This document shows, piece by piece, positions 36,010 to 44,283 of a DNA stretch of 64,000 nucleotides (its first letter is position 1; every line of letters begins with the position of its first letter). Made by a program: the position numbers and the translations under genes. The stretch comes from UBA6623 sp965217195 (GTDB lineage Bacteria > Acidobacteriota > Terriglobia > Bryobacterales > UBA6623), in contig CBDCHL010000001.1 in assembly GCA_965217195.1 (NCBI GenBank), positions 124,001 to 188,000 on the forward strand, read 5' to 3'. The notes beneath the pieces were generated by a model. That model did not search any database. It was given only the letters and a program-made list of their open reading frames with translations, and was not told where the DNA came from.

Positions 36010-36099
36010 CAAAAAAGAGGGACGGCCATTCGATTTTCGCTCCGCGGACCGCTCTGTTTTCAACGACGGCCGGTAGCGAAAATCGTTGGCCCTCCGAAA
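36010..36099. repeat. Family C hairpin pair
   Basis: The left arm GGGACGGCCATTCGATTTTC (36019 onward) pairs with the right arm GCGAAAATCGTTGGCCCTC (36076 onward). It has the same design as the inner arms of the 921-1090 palindrome. Confidence 0.7.
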
Positions 36100-36200
36100 A
36101 TCCCGCCCCCGGTAGGGGGCGCGGATAGTAGCCCCGGGCTTCAGCCCGGGGGCCTCGCAAATCACGAAAAGCCCCGGACGGGGCGTAGGAATAATCGTTC
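36100..36200. repeat. Family E hairpins
   Basis: It comprises CCCCCGGTAGGGGGCG, then CCCCGGGCTTCAGCCCGGGG and GCCCCGGACGGGGCGTAGGA. Related copies are at 38992-39165 and 62600-62715. Confidence 0.65.
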
Positions 36201-36348
36201 GATGCAACTCCGACCAATGAGCAATTTTCGCTCTGCCCACCGTCTGTCGGTTGGCCGCCGCCACCCACGTACCATACGCCGCGTCGCCATTCGTGGCGAC
36301 GTTTCTTCCGCTTGAAACCCCCTCCCCGCTGCGATACCATCGCGAGAC

Positions 36349-37821
36349 GTGGGCGAGCAACCGCCAACCTACCCCCGCCGCCGGTTCCTTCAGCAATCCG
36401 CCGCCGGCGTCGCGCTGACCGCGGGTTTGTCGGGGTCTTCCTGTTCCGCTCCGCAACCGACCACCCGACCCACGCGCCGTCCGAATATTCTCTTCCTGCT
36501 CACCGACGACCAGCGCTGGGACATGATGGGTTGCGCGGGCAATTCCATCATCCATACGCCGAATCTGGATCGGCTCGCGGCCGATGGCGTTCGGTTTAGA
36601 AACAACTTCGTTACCACGTCGATTTGCGCCGTCTCCCGCGCATCGTTTTTCACCGGGCTCTATGCACGCTGCCACGGCATCCATGGGTTCCGAACGTCGC
36701 TGAGCGAATCGCAACACGCTGCAAGCTACCCCGGTTTGCTCCGCGAGTCGGGCTATCGCACCGGTTTTGTCGGGAAGTACGGCGTGGGTAGGACGACGCC
36801 CGATGCGGTCTATGAAGACTTCCGCGGCTTTTCCGGACAGGGCCGATACTTCAACGACGTCGACGGCGAGCAGCGCCATCTGACCTCGATGATGGGCGAC
36901 GATGCCGTGGACTTCATCGAAGGTTCGACCGATCAGCGCCCCTTCTGCCTCTCGGTGAGTTTCAAAGCCCCCCATGTGCAAGACGCCGAGACGCCCTTTT
37001 TCCTCAACGACCCGGCCTACGACGATCTGTACCAAGACGCCTCGCTTCCGGGATGGAAGAAGAACGACCCACGCTATTACGATCAACTGCCCGACTTTCT
37101 GCGGGACGAGTACGAGGGCCGCAAGCGTTGGGATCGCCGTTTTCCCGATCCCGAAACCTGGGAAGATTCCGTCAAGCGCTACTACCGGCTGATCAGCGGC
37201 GTGGACGCTCAGGTGGGGCGCATACTCTCGGCCCTCGAACGCACCGGCGTGGACGACAACACTGTCGTGATCTTCACCTCCGACAACGGCTTCTATTTAG
37301 GAGAGCGCGGGCTGGCGGGCAAGTGGCTGATGCACGAAGAGTCGATCCGCACGCCGTTGATCATTCGCGACCCCAGACTCGCCTCGCGCGCCGGCACGAC
37401 GCGCGATGAGATGACGCTCAACCTTGACGTCATGCCGACGATCCTCCAGCTGGCCGGCATGCCGACTCCCCGAGCCGTCAACGGCCGCGGCCTCTGGTCG
37501 CTTGTCGCCGGGGAGACCCCGCCCTGGCGTGACGAGTGGTTTTACGAGCATTTGTTCGAAAGCGCAACGATCCCCAAAACCGAGGGAGTTCGCGGCGACC
37601 GCTGGAAGTATTGCAGCTTCCTCGAAATCGAGCCTCATTATGAGGAGCTTTACGACCTCGAGAACGATCCGGAAGAGGAGCACAACCTAGCCTCCGTCCC
37701 CGAACACAAAGCCCGACTCGATCAAATGCGCGAACGCCACGCCGCCTGGAGGACGAACCTCGAAGCCTGGACGCCCGACCGCCCCTGGAGCGAGCCCGAA
37801 CCGAGCCGCGGAACATCCTGA
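36349..37821 (+). CDS. Exported type I sulfatase
   Basis: It starts at GTG 36349 and has 490 aa. The N-terminus RRRFLQQSAAGVALTAG is Tat-like, and Cys32 could be lipidated. The alkaline-phosphatase-fold signatures NILFLLTDDQRWDMMG (metal-binding Asp53-Asp54), NLDRLAADGVRFRNN, the active-site CAVSRASFFTG (Cys93, to be converted to formylglycine) and IFTSDNGFYLGERGLAGKW are present. The motif has Val where Pro or Ala is more usual. It cleaves sulfate esters, probably from polysaccharide. A sugar isomerase gene begins 1 nt after its stop, so the two are an operon. Confidence 0.93.
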   Translation: MGEQPPTYPRRRFLQQSAAGVALTAGLSGSSCSAPQPTTRPTRRPNILFLLTDDQRWDMMGCAGNSIIHTPNLDRLAADGVRFRNNFVTTSICAVSRASFFTGLYARCHGIHGFRTSLSESQHAASYPGLLRESGYRTGFVGKYGVGRTTPDAVYEDFRGFSGQGRYFNDVDGEQRHLTSMMGDDAVDFIEGSTDQRPFCLSVSFKAPHVQDAETPFFLNDPAYDDLYQDASLPGWKKNDPRYYDQLPDFLRDEYEGRKRWDRRFPDPETWEDSVKRYYRLISGVDAQVGRILSALERTGVDDNTVVIFTSDNGFYLGERGLAGKWLMHEESIRTPLIIRDPRLASRAGTTRDEMTLNLDVMPTILQLAGMPTPRAVNGRGLWSLVAGETPPWRDEWFYEHLFESATIPKTEGVRGDRWKYCSFLEIEPHYEELYDLENDPEEEHNLASVPEHKARLDQMRERHAAWRTNLEAWTPDRPWSEPEPSRGTS

Positions 37822-37822
37822 C

Positions 37823-38947
37823 ATGCCTCACGCGTCTCGATCTGCTTCGGGCGTTAGCCGACGCAGCTTTCTCGCGGCCGCAGCCGCAGGTTGCGCGCCG
37901 CTATCAAACGCGCTCACGACGGCGCCGAAAGGAACCAACCCCATGACGAAACTCGGCCTCGACCTTTTCAGCCTTCGCTCGCAGGGCTGGAGTGCTTTTG
38001 AGCTCATGAACTACGCCGCCGGGCTGGGCGTTAACGTCGTCCATTTCTCCGAGCCGCGGTTCCTTGGCAGCCTCGACGACCCTCACCTCAACAAGGTCAA
38101 GGCCCACGCCGATGAGTTAGGCCTCGAAATTGAAGTCGGCTTCGGATCGATCTGCCCCACTTCGACGCGCTTCGACAGGTCAGCCGGCACCCCGCGTGAG
38201 CAACTCTTGCGAATGTTCGCCGTGGCACGAAAGCTCGGCTCGCCCCTCGTGCGTTGTTACTTAGGAGGCTCGGAAGACCGCAAAACCGAACTCCCCCTCG
38301 AGGCGCACGTCGAAAACACCATCGCCGCCTGCCGGTCAGTGCGCAGTGAGGCGCTTGATCTTGGTCTGAAAATCACGCTCGAAAATCACGCCGGCGACCT
38401 CCAAGCCCTCCAGTTGCGCGACCTCATCGAGGAAGCCGGAACTGATTATGTAGGCGCACTAATCGATGCCGGTAACGCCACCTGGACACTCGAAGACCCT
38501 CTCCACACGCTCGAAACTCTGGCCCCCTATTGCGTCACGACCGGCGTGCGCGATTCGGCGATTTGGGAAGTCCCCGAGGGGATCGCCTCGCAATGGGTTT
38601 TCATGGGCGAGGGCAATGTCGCGATTGATGCCTGGACGAAACGTTATCAGCAGCTCTGTCCCGGCAAGACCTTCTCGCTCGAAATCATCAACTTGAGAAC
38701 ACCCCGAATCTTCCCCTATCGGCAACCCGATTTCTGGAAGCACTACGAGGACGTTCCCGCGCATGTTTTCGCCGGGTTCCTCAACCTCGCCCGCGGCGGC
38801 AAGCCCTACGCGAACGTCCCGCCTGTCCCCGAAGACGCGCAACCCGACAGCCAGGCATACAAGCAATTCCTAGTCGAGCAAGAACGCCGTGACGTAGAGC
38901 AAGCCGTGCGCTACGCCAAAGAGGTCCTCAAGATCGGCGTGGGCTGA
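37823..38947 (+). CDS. Exported sugar phosphate isomerase/epimerase-family TIM barrel
   Basis: The 374-aa protein begins with a Tat signal (SRRSFLAAAAAGCAPL). The xylose-isomerase-like (AP endonuclease 2) barrel follows: LGLDLFSLRSQGWSAFELM, VNVVHFSEPRF, SPLVRCYLGGSEDR, ITLENHAGDLQALQ, YVGALIDAGNATW and FSLEIINLRTPRI, with metal-ligand-type Glu, Asp and His residues. The exact reaction is unknown. In such clusters these proteins act as epimerases or isomerases of keto sugars. It is co-transcribed with the sulfatase. Confidence 0.88.
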   Translation: MPHASRSASGVSRRSFLAAAAAGCAPLSNALTTAPKGTNPMTKLGLDLFSLRSQGWSAFELMNYAAGLGVNVVHFSEPRFLGSLDDPHLNKVKAHADELGLEIEVGFGSICPTSTRFDRSAGTPREQLLRMFAVARKLGSPLVRCYLGGSEDRKTELPLEAHVENTIAACRSVRSEALDLGLKITLENHAGDLQALQLRDLIEEAGTDYVGALIDAGNATWTLEDPLHTLETLAPYCVTTGVRDSAIWEVPEGIASQWVFMGEGNVAIDAWTKRYQQLCPGKTFSLEIINLRTPRIFPYRQPDFWKHYEDVPAHVFAGFLNLARGGKPYANVPPVPEDAQPDSQAYKQFLVEQERRDVEQAVRYAKEVLKIGVG

Positions 38948-38991
38948 AGTGCACGATTTAGAAGCGTCATCGTCAAGAAGGTGAGGGCGAC

Positions 38992-39165
38992 CGTGTTCAC
39001 CCCCCGGATGGGGGCGCGGAAGAGTACGAACCGTGACGATGACCCGCTGTTCAGCCCCCGGATGGGGGCGTAGGAAAGTAGCCCACGGTGAAGCGAAGCG
39101 AAACCGTGGGTCAATTCGCGACAAAACCAGGAGCCCCGGCAAGGGGCGTAGGAGCAATTGTTTAG
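38992..39165. repeat. Family E hairpins (three units)
   Basis: CCCCCGGATGGGGGCG occurs at about 38999 and 39055. GCCCCGGCAAGGGGCGTAGG lies at about 39132, and an imperfect hairpin CCCACGGTGAAGCGAAGCG with AAACCGTGGGT lies between them. The units are irregularly spaced and differ in their linkers, so this is not a CRISPR array. Confidence 0.75.
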
Positions 39166-39234
39166 TTCAACCCGCTATTCCAAACATCGGCCGCTGACGA
39201 GCGTTGTGAAACCGCCGGACCGCTCACAATCCGC

Positions 39235-40482
39235 TTACTGTTCCTTCCGCTTGCCCTTACCCGGTAACCCCGCCGGGTTCTCATGGACCCTCTCGTGTCG
39301 CCCGTGCTTCATCGCCGCTGCCAAACCGATCGACGATTCGCCGAATCGATCCCGCACAGCATCGGCTGCTTCTAAGATGCGCTCCCACTTCCTATCGCGG
39401 GGTGCGTCAACCCAGTTGATCTGCCCCGCCACACTCTCCAGCGATCCCACGTGTACCCCAAGCAAGCGCACCGCTCGACGGCGATCCCAATTGCTATCGA
39501 ACAGCTCCCGAATCGTCTCGAGCAACACGCTGTCGAGCTGCGTTGGCTGCGGCAACGTTTGGGCCCGCGTAATAGTCCGAAAGTCGCGGTAGCGTAACTT
39601 GAGCTGCACCGTACGCCCGTGCAAACCATACTCCCGCAAACGACGTCCCACCAGTTCCACCAGCTTCGCCAACGTTGCGTCCAGCAGGTCGCGTTCCTTG
39701 GTGTCTTCCCGAAACGTCGTCTCGTGGCTTACCGACTTCGGCTCGTCGCGAGCGCCGACGCCGGGCGCGAACCATGCACCGGCATCGAGCCCCTTCGATT
39801 TACCGGCCAGGGCGACCCCGGCCTTGCCCCAGACCGACTCGAGATAGCGCGGCTCCATCTGTGCCAACTGCCCGATCTTCCGAATGCCGCGTTCCCGCAA
39901 GCTCTTTTGCGCGACCTTGCCCACACCCGGAATCTTCGCCACGTCGAGCGGCGCCAGGAAACCCGCCTCCGCCCCAGGTAAAACCCAAAGGACCCCATTC
40001 GGTTTCGCCATCCCCGATCCGATCTTCGCGACCAAACGTGAAGTACCAATCCCGATCGAACACGGCAATTTCGTTGTCTTGCGAATAGCCTCGTGCAAAC
40101 GATTCGCCGCCGCGACCGGCGCACCCAGCAATCGCGTCGAACCGGTCATGTCCAGATAAGCCTCGTCAATCGAGGCCATCTCGACCTTCGGCGAAAAGTC
40201 GCCCAATACCTCCCTCACACGATGCGAATACTCGCGATAACGGCCCGGACTCCCAGGAATGAAGATCGCTTGCGGGCAAAGCCGATACGCTTGCCGCAGC
40301 GGCATCGCGGAATGCACCCCGAACTTCCGCACTTCGTATGAGGCCGCCGAGACCACGCCCCGCTCATGCGAACGACCGCCGACCACTACCGGCTTTCCCT
40401 TCAGACTCGGGTCGAACAGCTCTTCGACCGAGACGAAGAACGCGTCCATGTCAACGTGAAAAATGATGCGTTCCGTGTTCAC
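39235..40482 (-). CDS. dinB: DNA polymerase IV (Y-family)
   Basis: This 415-aa translesion polymerase starts at GTG 40482. The catalytic motifs FHVDMDAFFVSVEELFD and SIDEAYLDMTGS hold the Asp and Asp-Glu metal ligands. GIGTSRLVAKIGSGMAKPNG and KIPGVGKVAQKSL (helix-hairpin-helix) follow, then the little-finger domain with RTVQLKLRYRDF. It is the last gene of a tight minus-strand row, with gaps of 17 and 6 nt, behind a sugar isomerase and a propeller protein. No LexA box is visible at its own start. Confidence 0.95.
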   Translation of the reverse strand: MNTERIIFHVDMDAFFVSVEELFDPSLKGKPVVVGGRSHERGVVSAASYEVRKFGVHSAMPLRQAYRLCPQAIFIPGSPGRYREYSHRVREVLGDFSPKVEMASIDEAYLDMTGSTRLLGAPVAAANRLHEAIRKTTKLPCSIGIGTSRLVAKIGSGMAKPNGVLWVLPGAEAGFLAPLDVAKIPGVGKVAQKSLRERGIRKIGQLAQMEPRYLESVWGKAGVALAGKSKGLDAGAWFAPGVGARDEPKSVSHETTFREDTKERDLLDATLAKLVELVGRRLREYGLHGRTVQLKLRYRDFRTITRAQTLPQPTQLDSVLLETIRELFDSNWDRRRAVRLLGVHVGSLESVAGQINWVDAPRDRKWERILEAADAVRDRFGESSIGLAAAMKHGRHERVHENPAGLPGKGKRKEQ

Positions 40483-40488
40483 CGCGCC

Positions 40489-41538
40489 TTACAGCCCCAG
40501 CGTCTCCACCGCGTAAGCCAAAGACCGGCGAACGTCGTCGTGCTCGCTGTTAAGGCGCTCGTCCAACGTGCCGCCGCGCAACTTCGGCAAGTCTCCCTCA
40601 CGGCGGTTTTCCCGAACCCACGCCATGGTCCCCGCCACGCGCCAACCCGGCAGTTTCGGCAAGCTGACCCAATAATGCTCCCGCAGAAACGGTACTTCGA
40701 GCGGCTCCCGCCGTGCCAGATCAAGCGTAAACCGCACGTTTGGACGAGCCTGCCGAATCCGCCGAACCATACCCGACAAATCGAGCGCTCCATCGCCCAG
40801 CGCCGTCTCCACATACCTCAACCCGGTTTCCGACTCCTCGACAGCCAGATCCTTCAATTGAGCTGAAAACACGTAGGGAGCCAGCTCTTCGACCACCTCC
40901 ATCGGCGCCTCCATCAACGGCAGCCCGTTGGCCGGGTCGAGGCAAATGCCTACAAACTCGCTGTTCAACTTTCGCACGACGCTCACCAGTTCTTCCAGCC
41001 GTAGATCGCCGCCGTTCTCGATCGCGAGCCGAACACGCCGCTTGCGCAGCATCGGCTCCGCCAGAGTCAGAGACTTCCAAACCTGTCGCGCGAAACCCTC
41101 CACAGCCTCTTGATCCTTGTGCATTTCCCAACGCAGACCGTTGAGCAGTGAGGTGCGGACGACCTCGGCGCCGCAATTGCGAGCCTGTCGCAGTTGGCTT
41201 TGAAAATCTCCCAAGTCAGCTTGGTCGCGCGGCAGATCGACCGCCAGTTCGACCCACATTTCATCCAGGCCCCGTGATGCCTTCCGCACCCGGCCGGGAC
41301 TTGTCGCCTCCAGCCAGCTCAACGGAACTTGAATCCCCCCCGCACCAATCTCGCGGCAGTGCCCCATGAACGTCTCGGCGTTGCGAAACCCGCCCGAGGC
41401 TCGCGCCCGCGACGCATAAGATGCCGCGCTCACGCCTACCGACGTGCGCATGACGGCACCCTCGACGCCTGCTGCCGCCAACATCGGCCCGGCCGCCAGC
41501 GTCAGCGTCTGGCGACGACTCAACGTGAGATTCGACAT
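40489..41538 (-). CDS. Exported sugar phosphate isomerase/epimerase-family TIM barrel
   Basis: Start ATG 41538 (a TTG precedes it) gives 349 aa. The N-terminus SRRQTLTLAAGPMLAAAG is Tat-like. The barrel pattern shows as GVSAASYASRARASGG, GAEVVRTSLLNGLRWE, VRLAIENGGDLRLEEL (metal Glu), EFVGICLDPANGLPLME and RFTLDLARREPLE. It is a paralogue of the proteins at 37823 and 55850 at fold level only. The stop is 6 nt before dinB and the start 17 nt after the upstream gene, so the three are one transcript. Confidence 0.86.
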   Translation of the reverse strand: MSNLTLSRRQTLTLAAGPMLAAAGVEGAVMRTSVGVSAASYASRARASGGFRNAETFMGHCREIGAGGIQVPLSWLEATSPGRVRKASRGLDEMWVELAVDLPRDQADLGDFQSQLRQARNCGAEVVRTSLLNGLRWEMHKDQEAVEGFARQVWKSLTLAEPMLRKRRVRLAIENGGDLRLEELVSVVRKLNSEFVGICLDPANGLPLMEAPMEVVEELAPYVFSAQLKDLAVEESETGLRYVETALGDGALDLSGMVRRIRQARPNVRFTLDLARREPLEVPFLREHYWVSLPKLPGWRVAGTMAWVRENRREGDLPKLRGGTLDERLNSEHDDVRRSLAYAVETLGL

Positions 41539-41555
41539 CAATAGCCCTTTCGTAG

Positions 41556-42908
41556 CTATGACCCGGACGGCGGAATCTTCAGCACTCGCAACCCGTCGGG
41601 GCTGTCGCGTGACTCCATGTAAGCGAAGAATCCATCGCCCAAAAACGCCACCGCGCTGCGCGTATACACCTTTAAGTACCGACGAAAAACTTCCGCGCCG
41701 TCCGACGCCCGAATCACGAACACGGAGTCGTCAATGTCACCGATGCTTAAGTTCGTATTCACGCTTACCGCAATATAGCGTCCATCTGGAGAAACAGCGA
41801 GCGACGTGATTCCGCGCCCCAATGGGATTCGATAGAGCCCCGACCCCCCCGGGAGAGACCATTCGATGCGATAAGCCTTCATTTCTAGAGAGCTGTCCCA
41901 AGCGACAAAGCCGCCGTCCACCTTACGAAACGAGCGACTACTCGCCCCCACCGTACTCGGCTGAACCGGCCCCCAGACTACCTCGCCTTCCAGGTTCACG
42001 CTCAGGAATTCCTCCGGCAATTGCGAGTGGCGCGAGAGCATCACGGTTCCGCCCTCGGGATCAATTTTCATCAGATCAAACCGCACGGGCATCATGTGCG
42101 CGAGCGGTACAATTCGTACCTCCCCGGTTTCCCATTGCTCCAGTCGCACTTGGACATTCCCCGGCTTGCCCTTCACCCATTTCGCGCGTTGCAGCCAGCC
42201 GATCCAGGCGCCGTCGGCAGACAACACAGGCTTGGGGTAGCCCGTGTCCGGTGGTGGGACGAGCGCTCGCGGTTCGGCGTCAGGCCTCGGTCTTACGAAG
42301 AGGGTGCGTTCCCTCGTCTTATGAGGCCGCAGCGAATAAATCAAACCACCCCTGGGAACAACGTAATCTCGATCCACGGTGAACTTCCCCCGGACGAAGT
42401 TCTGGGGCTCGACGTTACACTCCGGCATCCGCAGCAAACCCAACTGCGAATCACCCCAGCCAACCCACGCCTCGCCGGCCTGCGCAATACCCCTGCGATC
42501 GGCCCGAATATGCTTCACAAGCCAATGCTCGGGTAGCGCGCAATGCTCCTCCCATGTCGTTAGCTCAGGGGCGGTGTCGTCCTCAATCAGGAACGCCGAA
42601 GGGATCGCAATAAGATAGGCCCATTGAATGCCGACGGAAATGAGCACCCCTAGAGGCACCAGCAACAAGACCCGCTGCCACACCACTCCGCGAAAGGCCC
42701 AATAGAAGAGCCCGAACGCCGCGGCCTGGACCGCCGCCGCAACCGCGAAGTTGAGCGCATTCCACCCAATCTCCCCTTCAAATCCCTGCGTAAGAGCGAC
42801 TCCGAAAAACCACCATCCATGCGGCCCGACGATGGGTAGCAAATAGACCGCGAAAGAAGCCGCGAGCGCCCCCCACACCGGCCAACGCGGATGGCTTTGT
42901 CCTTCCAT
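41556..42908 (-). CDS. Membrane protein with C-terminal beta-propeller-like domain
   Basis: Start ATG 42908 (MEGQSHPRW) gives 450 aa; ATG 42959, with GAAGG upstream, would add 17 residues and is a fair alternative. Four membrane segments occupy residues 10-120 (VWGALAASFAVYLLPIVG, LNFAVAAAVQAAAFGLFYW, VLLLVPLGVLISVGIQW). The remainder is extracytoplasmic-looking and propeller-like (YPKPVLSADGAWIGWL, GITSLAVSPDGRYIAVSVN, SVFVIRASDGAEVFRR). I recognise no characterised family. It heads the operon that continues with the sugar isomerase and dinB. Confidence 0.75.
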   Translation of the reverse strand: MEGQSHPRWPVWGALAASFAVYLLPIVGPHGWWFFGVALTQGFEGEIGWNALNFAVAAAVQAAAFGLFYWAFRGVVWQRVLLLVPLGVLISVGIQWAYLIAIPSAFLIEDDTAPELTTWEEHCALPEHWLVKHIRADRRGIAQAGEAWVGWGDSQLGLLRMPECNVEPQNFVRGKFTVDRDYVVPRGGLIYSLRPHKTRERTLFVRPRPDAEPRALVPPPDTGYPKPVLSADGAWIGWLQRAKWVKGKPGNVQVRLEQWETGEVRIVPLAHMMPVRFDLMKIDPEGGTVMLSRHSQLPEEFLSVNLEGEVVWGPVQPSTVGASSRSFRKVDGGFVAWDSSLEMKAYRIEWSLPGGSGLYRIPLGRGITSLAVSPDGRYIAVSVNTNLSIGDIDDSVFVIRASDGAEVFRRYLKVYTRSAVAFLGDGFFAYMESRDSPDGLRVLKIPPSGS

Positions 42909-43037
42909 GCTTGGGCGGGATTCCCGCGGACGACTTGGCCCGAATGAAACGCGGGTCATCCGCCTTCGAGGCGCAATCGAAAACACCCCCACTATACAAT
43001 GATCCCGCGACCGGCCCGCCGAGTTCCGCCCACAATC

Positions 43038-43088
43038 GACGTGGCGCACGCTTTCAGCGTGCCGTGTCGCCACTCTTGGCGACATGTC
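43038..43088 (+). repeat. Dispersed double-hairpin, family A
   Basis: GACGTGGCGCACGCTTTCAG, then CGTGCCGTGTCGCCACTC, then TTGGCGACATGTC. The two hairpins GGCGCACGC..GCGTGCC and GTCGCCA..TGGCGAC stand side by side. Confidence 0.85.
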
Positions 43089-43173
43089 TTGCTCCGCGCT
43101 CTCGGGCCGCACTGCGTCATGACCCGCTCGGCGCGGCAAAGCTCGCGAGCGTAACCCCACGGCCACGTTCAGT

Positions 43174-43854
43174 GTGGCGCGCCCCGCGCAAGAGACGAAA
43201 TCCTTGCGAATCCTGTCCCAAACCGAAGTCCGCGATCTCTACGACCGCCTGGCCTTCTCCTACGATTTCTGGGCAGCGGCCACGGAATCGCGAGCCCACC
43301 AGGCCGCGCTTAACCTCGCCGCGATCCAAGACGGCGAATGTGTTCTCGAAGTCGGCGTCGGAACCGGACGCCTTTTTGCCCGCATAGCTACGTGCACCCC
43401 AACCGGCCGTCTCTACGGCGTCGACATCAGCCGCGGCATGTTAGCCCGTGCCGCGCGGCGTTCCCGAGCCGCTCCGGGCCCCAATATGCTGGGAATCGCA
43501 GGCGCCTATCAGCTCCCGTTTGACGACGAGTCCATCGATGTTGTCTTCGGCGCCTACATTCTCGACATTTTGCCCGACGAATCTTTCGGTGCAGTCTTAG
43601 CGGAATGGAACCGAGTCAGCAAACCCGGCGGACGGCTCGCCTTGGCGAACATGGCATGGGGCCGACGGTGGTACACGCGCATGTGGGGCCGCCTTTATCA
43701 ACTACACCCGAAGATCATGGGCGGCTGCCGCCCGGTCTATGTCAAGCCGCACCTCCCAGCCGCTGGATGGCAACTGCGCGAGAGCCGCGAAATCGTTCAA
43801 GCGACTTTTCCCTCGGAAGTCATCCTCGCCGTCAAGCCGCCGGTGATACACTGA
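43174..43854 (+). CDS. Class I SAM-dependent methyltransferase
   Basis: The 226-aa protein starts at GTG 43174; no ATG is available. SAM-binding motif I is VLEVGVGTGRLFARI, followed by LYGVDISRGMLARA, YQLPFDDESIDVVFGAYIL and NRVSKPGGRLALANM, the layout of UbiE/Methyltransf_11 enzymes. The acceptor substrate is unknown. A Trm112-family gene begins 32 nt after it. Trm112 proteins activate several methyltransferases in eukaryotes and archaea, so the pair may form a complex (inference). Confidence 0.9.
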   Translation: MARPAQETKSLRILSQTEVRDLYDRLAFSYDFWAAATESRAHQAALNLAAIQDGECVLEVGVGTGRLFARIATCTPTGRLYGVDISRGMLARAARRSRAAPGPNMLGIAGAYQLPFDDESIDVVFGAYILDILPDESFGAVLAEWNRVSKPGGRLALANMAWGRRWYTRMWGRLYQLHPKIMGGCRPVYVKPHLPAAGWQLRESREIVQATFPSEVILAVKPPVIH

Positions 43855-43886
43855 CTCCTTGAAAAAGCCGTCCGACGGGAGGAGAC

Positions 43887-44138
43887 ATGCCCATCAGCTC
43901 CGATCTACTTGAAATCCTGTGCTGCCCCCGCACCAAAGTCCCGGTGCAGATGCTTTCCGCCGAGCAGCTCGCCGCCCTCAACGGCCGCATCGAGGCCGGT
44001 GAAGCCAAGTACCACGATGGCAGCGCGATCGAAAAACCCCTCGAAGAGGGCCTAGCCACCGAAGACGGCGAAACCGCCTACCGAATCGACGACGGCATCC
44101 CCATCATGCTTGTTGAGCAGGGCATCCCGCTCAGCTAG
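43887..44138 (+). CDS. Trm112-family protein
   Basis: The 83-aa protein starts at ATG 43887 behind GGAGGAG. SSDLLEILCCPRTKVPVQM at the N-terminus and AYRIDDGIPIMLVEQGIPL at the C-terminus match the YcaR/Trm112 fold. The usual N-terminal CPxC zinc pair is altered to CCPRT, so zinc binding may be lost. An insertion in the middle (residues 25-60) makes it longer than the 60-residue YcaR proteins. It probably partners the methyltransferase upstream. Confidence 0.88.
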   Translation: MPISSDLLEILCCPRTKVPVQMLSAEQLAALNGRIEAGEAKYHDGSAIEKPLEEGLATEDGETAYRIDDGIPIMLVEQGIPLS

Positions 44139-44223
44139 TGAGATCGAGGCGGCCGGTGGGGCGGGCCTCCCGGCCTGCCCGAAAACATTTCGCGCCGACC
44201 GCCGGCTCATCGCTAAGTCGATT

Positions 44224-44257
44224 GCGTAGCGCGGGGCTCGAAGAGACCCGCGGCCTT
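44224..44257 (+). repeat. Dispersed hairpin, family B
   Basis: GCGTAGCGCGGGGCTCGAAG then AGACCCGCGGCCTT. The stem GCGGGGCTC..GACCCGCGG surrounds a GAAGA-type loop. Copies are at 51859, 52226 and 53287. Confidence 0.75.
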
Positions 44258-44283
44258 CAACGCTGTCACCCGCGGTGACTGGT

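Larger units (their letters stand above)
35979..36348. other. Intergenic region packed with repeats
   Basis: From left to right it holds a family C hairpin pair (36010-36099), family E hairpins (36100-36200) and a degenerate family A element (36261-36310). No gene is visible. Confidence 0.6.

Noticed and set aside
38992..39165. Possible CRISPR array
   Set aside because: Units are few, uneven in spacing, palindromic and found elsewhere as single elements; no cas genes.
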